Assembly (NCBI GenBank): GCA_964510575.1
Contig: CAZECN010000025.1
Location: forward strand, 1-38,256
DNA: 38,256 nt
Reading direction: 5' to 3'
Origin: CALKYB01 sp964510575
GTDB lineage: Bacteria > Bdellovibrionota_C > UBA2361 > SZUA-149 > CALKYB01
Part shown: positions 32,945-38,256 of the stretch, piece after piece
Position numbering within the stretch: position 1 is the first letter of the stretch
How the letters are laid out: each line of letters opens with the position of its first letter
The notes under the pieces: model-generated
What the model saw: the letters and a program-made list of their open reading frames with translations, nothing else
Database searches by the model: none
Told to the model about the DNA's origin: nothing
Program-made: the position numbers and the translations under genes

Positions 32945-34165
32945 ATGGATGACATCGAAGTAGAAGGGTTGGCGACACGGGATGCTCAGTATGAGAGCTT
33001 TGATAGAAGCTATTCTGGGCCAGGAAGCTTCGGTGTGAGGGTTAATCCCACCGGCAAGAAGAGCTTTTTTCTGATTTACAATTTCAATGGGCGGCGAAAG
33101 CGAACCACCCTAGGGCGGTTCCCAAATATTGGGATTGAGGAAGCCCGGCTTCAAGCCCAACGTTTTTCAGAGTCTCTGAGAGTAGGTACTGATCCTGGGG
33201 TTGAGAAAAGACTTTGGAAGGTTCCCTCCTCTTTTGCTGAGGTGTCGGCATCTTTCTTTAGTGACCTAGGTTCCAGGGGCCGTTCAGAAAAAACTATCGC
33301 TGAGTATACCCGAATTATTGAAGCCGAGTGTTTACCTGTTTGGGGGGATAGGCTGATTGGTTCGATAAGGCAATCGGACATAATATTTTTGCTCGATAGA
33401 ATTGCTGGTTTGAGGAATAGCCCAGTTATGGCCAGGCGGGTATATGGCCTACTTTCTACCTATTTTAAGTTTGCGGTTTCCAAAGCATTAATTGAGAGTT
33501 CCCCGCTTCCCGAGGGTTATCTGGAGCACAGTAAAACTGAATCCAGCACTAAGAGGATTATAGAGACTGAGTTTACTAAAGATATTTTCAACCTTTTAAG
33601 GGGTGAAGAGTCTCAAATAGCCCTGATTTATCAGTTCCTGATCGTTACCGGGCAAAAGCCCAGTGAAGTTTGCCAAATGAAGTGGTCGGACTTGCAGCTT
33701 AGCCTTTGGCAAGTCTATGACGGAGAAAAGACTGGTAAAAGACTCCATCAAATCACCCTACCACCAATTTTGGTCAAGGCTTTAGAGGATCATCGTAGAG
33801 ACATTCATTCTGAGAGTGAATATGTCTTTCCTTCCCCTCGGAAAAGTTCGGTGCCCTATATCAGTAATATTAGAAAATACGCTTTAAAAGTTTGTGAGGT
33901 AAAAGGCATTTCCCCTTTTACGCCGGCTGACCTTAGAAGAAGTTTCCCGAATTGGTTGCTTTCTCAAGGGGTCAGACCAGATGTAATTGAAAGGATTCTT
34001 AATAGGAATCCTGGTAATACTCACCTAAAAGGTTATTACAGGAACCTTGACTACGAAGAGGATATCAAGAGAGCACTCGCCAAGTGGGCTCGCTACCTTT
34101 CTGAGGGGCAAAAACGGAAAGATGATCCTGAGGGGGGTGCCAAAGTAGTACCTCTGTTTGGCTAA
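32945..34165 (+). CDS. Tyrosine recombinase relative with degenerate active site
   Basis: A 406-residue protein with the layout of island and P4-type integrases: an N-terminal arm-binding domain (GSFGVRVNPTGKKSFFLIYN, TTLGRFPNIGIEEARLQA), a core-binding domain (about 95-195) and a C-terminal catalytic-type domain. Key residues are changed. The first catalytic Arg (TGxR) is Lys in VTGQKPSEVCQMKW. The His of HxxR is Ala in TPADLRRSF. The second His (LNH) is Arg in RILNRNPGN. The second Arg and a Tyr (GYYRNLDY) remain. It has therefore probably lost or altered recombinase activity and may be a DNA-binding relic. No ribosome site is visible; ATG 32945 is preferred to the TTG at 32930. No tRNA is adjacent. 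Confidence 0.8.
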   Translation: MDDIEVEGLATRDAQYESFDRSYSGPGSFGVRVNPTGKKSFFLIYNFNGRRKRTTLGRFPNIGIEEARLQAQRFSESLRVGTDPGVEKRLWKVPSSFAEVSASFFSDLGSRGRSEKTIAEYTRIIEAECLPVWGDRLIGSIRQSDIIFLLDRIAGLRNSPVMARRVYGLLSTYFKFAVSKALIESSPLPEGYLEHSKTESSTKRIIETEFTKDIFNLLRGEESQIALIYQFLIVTGQKPSEVCQMKWSDLQLSLWQVYDGEKTGKRLHQITLPPILVKALEDHRRDIHSESEYVFPSPRKSSVPYISNIRKYALKVCEVKGISPFTPADLRRSFPNWLLSQGVRPDVIERILNRNPGNTHLKGYYRNLDYEEDIKRALAKWARYLSEGQKRKDDPEGGAKVVPLFG

Positions 34166-34417
34166 AACGCCCTAATTTCCTCAACTAAGCAATAATTTCA
34201 GGGTTTTTTAGTCAATAAACGCTTGCAGTGTTTAAAGAATGTTGTGGTTAAGTTACTAAAATCATTGAAATTACAGAAAAAGTTCAAATAAATACATCAT
34301 TTCTGAAGTATTTACTCATAAATATATGACATTAGTATAAGCGCCCATGAGAGTTGCTCTCAGGGCAGTTGTGTAGATGGGTAAATTAATACCCTTTAGT
34401 ATGGAAGTAAAAACAAA
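34166..34417 (+). promoter_or_regulatory. Leader of the PEP-CTERM gene with two hairpins
   Basis: No gene. An AT-rich stretch is followed by a strong stem at 34343-34366 (GCCC, a bulged A, TGAGAG with CTCTCA and GGGC) and a smaller one at 34379-34394 (GGGTA with TACCC). They lie 24-75 bases before the start codon, so they probably belong to the 5' untranslated region. GGAAG near the start codon could be the ribosome site. Confidence 0.45.
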
Positions 34418-35149
34418 ATGATTAACTCAATGAAAAGAATCGCTACTGTAGCATTTTTTGCCGCTACTTTTAGCTTAGCTAGTGCTACTGCTCAGGCAGA
34501 GACTATTACTTACAATTTTAACAGCGGTGGATTAAACCCGATGTTTAACATGAACGGGCAAGAATATTTCAGAATCAACTACGACTTAAGCTCTGGTTTG
34601 ACTGGCGTTCTTGATGAGCATGCTGGAACATTTCATGTTTCAGGTGAAGTTTCTGGAACTGCTCAGGGATTTGTTTGGGGGAGTCTTACTGGACAGGAAT
34701 CTACTCTAACAGTTGATCAAACCTTTCATGGCCTAACACAAGAAACTCGTAATGGAGAAACTTTCTGGGTTGCTCGTGAAGGAGCATACTCTGAAGGATC
34801 TGCAGTAGGAACATTGATGGGAGAAGAGTTTAGTTTTCAACTTAGCTCAGCTTTCGCTGACATTACTCCTGCTATCGGACCTACATTGAATAACAGATTC
34901 CAAGAGTTTGCTAATACTGGTGCTTTCGCTGGTATCCTTGGAAACCTTGCCTTCAATAACGATGGTGCGACTTACTTTGAGTCTTGGATTACTAATAGCA
35001 GCGCAGTTAATTTCGGCGGAGCATCTTTTGATATTAGTGGTGACTACCACTCAACAGTAGCTACTGCTGAAACTCCTGAGCCTGCTACAGTTGTATTGCT
35101 AGGACTAGCCTTGCTAGGTCTTGGAGCTAGAAGAAGGCAAGCAGCCTAA
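34418..35149 (+). CDS. PEP-CTERM surface protein
   Basis: A 243-residue exported protein. A signal peptide ends at SATAQAE. The C-terminal tail has TPEPATVVLLGLALLGLGAR followed by RRQAA: a PEP motif, a hydrophobic helix and an Arg cluster. This is the sorting signal cleaved by the membrane protease exosortase in biofilm-forming Gram-negatives. The body is Gly/Ser/Thr/Asn-rich, beta-type, with no enzymatic motif, and may be a matrix or surface protein. No exosortase is in this window. A textbook terminator follows, so it is a single-gene unit. Confidence 0.88.
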   Translation: MINSMKRIATVAFFAATFSLASATAQAETITYNFNSGGLNPMFNMNGQEYFRINYDLSSGLTGVLDEHAGTFHVSGEVSGTAQGFVWGSLTGQESTLTVDQTFHGLTQETRNGETFWVAREGAYSEGSAVGTLMGEEFSFQLSSAFADITPAIGPTLNNRFQEFANTGAFAGILGNLAFNNDGATYFESWITNSSAVNFGGASFDISGDYHSTVATAETPEPATVVLLGLALLGLGARRRQAA

Positions 35150-35184
35150 CCTAGTTTAACTATACACAACATAAGCAAGTAAAA

Positions 35185-35209
35185 GCCCGGTCTTTTGACC
35201 GGGTTTTTT
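35185..35209 (+). terminator. Intrinsic terminator after the PEP-CTERM gene
   Basis: CCCGGTC, TTTT loop, GACCGGG, then TTTTTTG. Perfect 7-bp GC-rich stem with a T tract, 36 bases after the stop codon. Confidence 0.93.
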
Positions 35210-35262
35210 GTTTTTATTATTGAAAGATTCCCTCCTCTGCCATTTTCCACTATCCTTACAGG

Positions 35263-35961
35263 ATGTCCTTAAAAAAGAACTTAGTAGTGCTTTCAGGTGC
35301 TGGAATGAGCGCAGAGAGTGGCATCCAGACTTTTCGAGACAATGGCGGGCTATGGGAAGGCCATGATGTTAAAGAAGTGGCAACCCCCGAAGCCTGGGAG
35401 GCTGATAGAGCTCTAGTCCTTAAGTTTTATAATGAAAGACGACGAGGCTTACTGAAGGCGGAACCTAACGCAGGGCATAGGGGTTTAGCTGAGCTTGAAG
35501 AAAGTTTTGAAGTAGAGATAATTACTCAAAACGTAGATGACCTTCATGAGCGAGCGGGTTCAAATAGGATTCTTCATTTGCACGGGGAGCTCCGAAAATC
35601 ACGCAGTACTGTCGACTCAAGTCTTATTTACGATATTGAAGGTTCGGAGTTATCAGAGGGAGACTGTTGCGATAAGGGCTCGCAGCTTAGACCTCATATA
35701 GTTTGGTTTGGGGAAGCTGTGCCTGCAATGGATCAGGCAGTAAAAATTACCAAACAGGCTGATATCTTTTTAATAATTGGCACTTCGTTAGCCGTCTACC
35801 CTGCGGCAAGCCTTATTGATTACACTAAGCCTGATTGCCAGTTATTTCTAATAGACCCTAAAAAGAGCGAAAGTTGGCTTCCTTCAAGGCTAGAGCATAT
35901 TGAGGAGGGCGCCAGCAAAGGGGTCGAAATATTGAAAGAAAGGCTTATTTCGGGCTGCTAG
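35263..35961 (+). CDS. Sir2-family NAD-dependent deacylase
   Basis: A 232-residue sirtuin that removes acyl groups from lysines using NAD. Motifs: VVLSGAGMSAESGIQTFR (NAD loop), TQNVDDLHERAG, the catalytic His in LHLHGELR, PHIVWFGEAVP, and IIGTSLAVYPAA. The helix FYNERRR holds the Tyr-x-x-Arg pair that marks desuccinylase/demalonylase-type enzymes (SIRT5-like, CobB). The four zinc Cys of the usual small domain are missing (only DCCDKGSQ remains), as in some bacterial sirtuins, so the fold may be stabilised without zinc. No clear ribosome site precedes the ATG. Confidence 0.87.
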   Translation: MSLKKNLVVLSGAGMSAESGIQTFRDNGGLWEGHDVKEVATPEAWEADRALVLKFYNERRRGLLKAEPNAGHRGLAELEESFEVEIITQNVDDLHERAGSNRILHLHGELRKSRSTVDSSLIYDIEGSELSEGDCCDKGSQLRPHIVWFGEAVPAMDQAVKITKQADIFLIIGTSLAVYPAASLIDYTKPDCQLFLIDPKKSESWLPSRLEHIEEGASKGVEILKERLISGC

Positions 35962-36049
35962 CTGGCCTAAAGCTACTTTGCTTGAACCCCCCTGATTTTC
36001 CTGCTAAATCCTCCCCTCTTCCAAGGTCCCATATACTCTTTTGGGCGGT

Positions 36050-36117
36050 AGTGTCCCCATCAGGGGCAGCTGGGAGAGCCGCAAGACTGACACTGTCGCT
36101 GGCAGCGTAGAGGTCAG
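36050..36117 (+). pseudogene. tRNA-Ala-like relic or derived structured RNA
   Basis: Two blocks copy the true tRNA-Ala downstream: CAGCTGGGAGAGC at 36067-36079 (D arm) and, at 36097-36117, the anticodon arm plus variable loop (CGCTGGCAGCGTAGAGGTCAG). Between them are 17 bases instead of 4, and the T arm and acceptor are missing. AGTGTC (36050-36055) pairs with GACACT (36089-36094), and CCCC-ATCA-GGGG forms inside. So it is either a decayed tRNA copy or an RNA built from one. It cannot be a working tRNA. Confidence 0.6.
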
Positions 36118-36147
36118 CACCGGGGCAGGAAGCTCCAAGTTTTGAAG

Positions 36148-36182
36148 CTAGAGTTTAAACTCTAGTTAAGTTTGGTTTTTTT
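36148..36182 (+). terminator. Perfect 18-bp palindrome with T tract
   Basis: CTAGAGTTTAAACTCTAG (36148-36165) is a perfect palindrome, followed by TTAAG and then a run of about seven T. It could end transcription from the sirtuin or relic-tRNA side before the tRNA gene, or be a protein-binding site. Confidence 0.45.
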
Positions 36183-36197
36183 ACCCATTTATTTCTT

Positions 36198-36273
36198 GGG
36201 GCCGTAGCTCAGCTGGGAGAGCGCTACGCTGGCAGCGTAGAGGTCAGGGGTTCGATCCCCCTCGGCTCCACCA
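36198..36273 (+). tRNA. tRNA-Ala (anticodon GGC)
   Basis: A 76-base tRNA with encoded CCA. Acceptor stem GGGGCCG with CGGCTCC (one G-T pair), D arm with AGCTGGGAGAGC, anticodon stem CTACG/CGTAG with loop CTGGCAG (anticodon GGC), and T arm GGGGTTCGATCCCCC. All cloverleaf positions are normal. The 3' end is copied into the downstream tandem repeat. Confidence 0.96.
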
Positions 36274-36580
36274 TTTCTAGATATATTAAGCTTTGGAGGG
36301 GGATCGNNNNNNNNNNNNNNNNNNNNNNNNNNNNNNNNNNNNNNNNNNNNNNNNNNNNNNNNNNNNNNNNNNNNNNNNNNNNNNNNNNNNNNNNNNNNNN
36401 NNNNNNAGAAGACACAGCTTCGATCCAGAGATTGCGAACGCAATCTCGATCCCCCTCGGCTCCACCATTTCTAGATATATTAAGCTTTGGAGGGGGATCG
36501 AACCCCATAGAGAAGACACAGCTTCGATCCAGAGATTGCGAACGCAATCTCGATCCCCCTCGGCTTCACCATTTCACGAT
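36253..36580 (+). repeat. 104-bp tandem repeat made from the tRNA-Ala 3' end
   Basis: The unit begins with the tRNA 3' end (CGATCCCCCTCGGCTCCACC, 36253 on) and recurs at 36447 and, diverged (GGCTTCACC), at 36551. The spacing 36447 to 36551 is 104. Each unit also carries the reverse complement of the tRNA T arm (GAGGGGGATCGAACCCC at 36490-36506) and an AGATTGCG-AA-CGCAATCT hairpin. An assembly gap hides further copies. Serial integration scars at a tRNA, or a REP-like array, are both possible. Confidence 0.8.
36307..36406. other. Assembly gap (100 N) in the tRNA 3'-end repeat
   Basis: Exactly 100 N, located after the first inverted T-arm copy. Sequence resumes at AGAAGACACAGC, inside the next repeat unit, so the gap marks collapsed repeats of unknown number. 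Confidence 0.97.
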
Positions 36581-36877
36581 TTTTCCTGAAAACTTTGCCT
36601 CATTTTAGAATGCTCATTCTACAAAGTTTCCTGATCTTCATACCAGCATATCGTTAACCACCTGAAACTTCAGAGATTGCTTCTGACACACCTGCCCAAG
36701 GCTCCTATTTTTTAGTCTATTTTTCTGAAGCATCACCCTCTTTAACTTGGATTAGTGAGTAGAGGATTGGTTCGGAAAGGCCGGTCGGGGTAATTATTGT
36801 AGTTCAGGTTTAAAGGGCGAAGGACACAGCGAAGTGTCGGTCGAGCAAGGTTTCGACAAATTAAAGGTGATTGTAAA
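36581..36877 (+). other. Non-coding leader region of the secretin gene
   Basis: No gene is visible. Close to the secretin start two small hairpins follow each other: GACAC/GTGTC at 36823-36838 and GTCGA/TCGAC at 36840-36857. AAAGGTG precedes the start codon by about eight bases. I looked for a cyclic-di-GMP riboswitch here and do not see its conserved core. Confidence 0.4.
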
Positions 36878-38256
36878 ATGAAAGGTTTTTTAAGGAAAGA
36901 GTCATTGGTTTTTAGGGGAGCAATTAGCTTTTTATGCTTTTGCTTCTTCTCATTAACTGCATCTGCTCAAAGTTTCTCTAACATAAATCTGGATCGTGAG
37001 ACTTTAGACCAAGTTTCAGAGATTGGTTACCAGTCTTATCGTCCTAGCGGCTCTTCAGCCGTGAAGTCTGCAGTTAAACCTGCTGCAAATCAAGTAAAAG
37101 GGACAACTGCTTCAGCTACAGTAGTCAACAAGTCTACTCCCCCAGCTCCACCTAAAAACAGAAGATCCTCTGCCGCCACTGTTAATGCTGACCTGTCTAA
37201 GAATATTGATGATCAGTACCTTGATGAAGACGATGAAACTTTTCTTCTAAAAGCAGATGACATTGAAATTTCAACTTTAGTTAAGCTGGTTAGTCGCCTT
37301 ACAAAAAGAAACTACATTCTTGATGATAAAGTTAAGGGTCGATTGACTATTTATCAGCCAGAGCCTCTTCCAATGACTCAATTGATTAAGACTTTTGAAG
37401 ATGCGATCCAGCATAAAGGTTTTGCCTCCGTGCCAATGGGCGGAAATACCTGGAAGATTGTTTTAGCAAGAGATGCAAAAACCTCTACAATTCCATTGTT
37501 AATGGATAAAGGTTCAGCAGAAGCGGGCACAGTTATCACTAGATTGGTTAAGCTTACTTACGCGGATGCTCAAGCTATTAGGCCTACATTGCAAAGATTT
37601 GTTTCTAGAGATGGTATCGTTGAAATTGCGGAAGGAACTAATAGTTTAATAATTGTTGATTCAGTAGAGAATATTAAGAGACTAGAAGACCTGGTTAAGG
37701 AAATAGACTTTCCTGCTGAGAACCAGCAAACAAAAGTTATTCCAGTTAAGCATGCTTCTTCAGAAGACTTGGCTGAAAAAATTAATAGAATCCTTGCTGC
37801 GAACCCCGGAACTCGAAAAACCTCTCAGGTTGTTGTTAGAAGGGGACGAGCTCAAAGGCAAACTAGAACGGAGCCAAGCAAAGGACCTGAGGGTGAGGTG
37901 TTTAGTGATGATCGTACTAATTCCCTTATTGCGGTTGGAACGGCAAAGCTAATCGAGAAGGTTGAAGGCCTGGTTCAGGAACTAGACAGCCCTATTGATA
38001 GATCGAATGAAAGTTTCTTTCTTTATAAGCTTCAAAACGCTGATGCTGAGGAACTGGTTGAAATTTTGAACCAAATCATATCCGGTGAAGGAAGTTCCGC
38101 AGAGCAAAGCTCACCCAGAGGGCTTAGGTCTGCCAGAAGAGGTAGTAGCCTTTCAAGAAATCAAGCTTCAACTAACTCTCAAGCACAAGCTCAAGCTAGC
38201 GGAAGTAATAACAAGTTCCAAGCTGGTAAAAGAGTTAACTTTGAAGAGACTATCAG
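36878..38256 (+). CDS. gspD: Type II secretion secretin GspD, 3' end outside the window
   Basis: The reading frame is open from the ATG at 36878 to the window end (459 codons), so the C-terminal secretin barrel is not seen. The product starts with a signal peptide (hydrophobic FLCFCFFSLTASAQS). A Ser/Ala/Pro-rich linker follows, then an N0 domain (KADDIEISTLVKLVSRLTKR, then NYILDDKVKGRLTIYQPEP). Next come N1-N3 ring domains with the repeated pattern of VIPVKHASSEDLAEKINRIL and ERSNESFFLYKLQ-like strands; SLIIVDSVENIKRLEDLVKE and SLIAVGTAKLIEKVEGLVQE mark two of them. GspD forms the outer-membrane channel of the type II system. Other gsp genes are expected just beyond the window. An acidic insert (YLDEDDETF) sits before N0. 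Confidence 0.85.
   Translation, partial: MKGFLRKESLVFRGAISFLCFCFFSLTASAQSFSNINLDRETLDQVSEIGYQSYRPSGSSAVKSAVKPAANQVKGTTASATVVNKSTPPAPPKNRRSSAATVNADLSKNIDDQYLDEDDETFLLKADDIEISTLVKLVSRLTKRNYILDDKVKGRLTIYQPEPLPMTQLIKTFEDAIQHKGFASVPMGGNTWKIVLARDAKTSTIPLLMDKGSAEAGTVITRLVKLTYADAQAIRPTLQRFVSRDGIVEIAEGTNSLIIVDSVENIKRLEDLVKEIDFPAENQQTKVIPVKHASSEDLAEKINRILAANPGTRKTSQVVVRRGRAQRQTRTEPSKGPEGEVFSDDRTNSLIAVGTAKLIEKVEGLVQELDSPIDRSNESFFLYKLQNADAEELVEILNQIISGEGSSAEQSSPRGLRSARRGSSLSRNQASTNSQAQAQASGSNNKFQAGKRVNFEETI

Noticed and set aside
36189..36589. Several open frames across the tRNA and its repeats, including one with VEPRGIEPLTSTLPA
   Set aside because: These are antisense or repeat translations over a tRNA gene and 100 N, a well-known annotation artefact.
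36760..36877. Cyclic-di-GMP riboswitch upstream of the secretin gene
   Set aside because: Small hairpins are present, but the conserved GEMM core sequence is not.

Overview
This AT-leaning window comes from a Gram-negative (diderm) bacterium. The signs are a trimeric autotransporter adhesin with a YadA-type membrane anchor, the start of a type II secretion secretin (GspD), a lipobox lipoprotein and a PEP-CTERM surface protein. Four runs of exactly 100 N, all inside tandem repeats, show that this is a scaffolded draft or metagenome assembly. I cannot place the genus; an environmental (probably aquatic) proteobacterium-like lineage is an inference.

Layout. 1-4092: a secreted Cys-rich protein with LAGLIDADG-like motifs, a small metal-response operon (ArsR repressor plus a 33-residue metallothionein-like protein) with a self-contained promoter/operator, and a secreted beta-helix protein related to pectate lyases. 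4093-7570: one large adhesin gene on the minus strand, interrupted by three assembly gaps. 7807-12370: a lipoprotein, a PLP aminotransferase and several unrecognised proteins. 12631-14413: the most unusual part, two cassette-like units in opposite orientation. They share the same end sequences, the same structured leader and the same 3' hairpin but carry different membrane-protein genes. 14874-19657: a polysaccharide block of three glycosyltransferases converging on a GH113-like mannanase. 19919-24808: a secreted unknown, a flavoprotein plus membrane iron-sulfur protein pair, a small membrane protein and a glutathione transferase. 24986-28110: a Xer-like recombinase running straight into trpE-trpG. 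28328-32705: a membrane protein, a hexose-6-phosphate epimerase, an FHA protein, a DUF445 membrane protein and a YugP-like zinc peptidase. 32945-35961: a tyrosine recombinase relative lacking catalytic residues, a PEP-CTERM protein and a sirtuin. 36050-36580: a tRNA-Ala(GGC), a broken upstream tRNA-like copy and a 104-bp tandem repeat built from the tRNA 3' end. 36878 to the window end: a GspD secretin, cut off by the window.

How the genes work together: much of the window serves the cell envelope and surface (adhesin, exported beta-helix protein, polysaccharide synthesis and hydrolysis, PEP-CTERM protein, type II secretion). The core-metabolism genes (trpEG, aminotransferase, epimerase, sirtuin) are scattered singly or in pairs. 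The strongest candidate for something undescribed is the pair of terminal-repeat-bounded cassettes at 12636-13142 and 13738-14408, with a covarying RNA leader. Start codons were chosen by eye from ribosome binding sites and signal peptides; no database search was possible.
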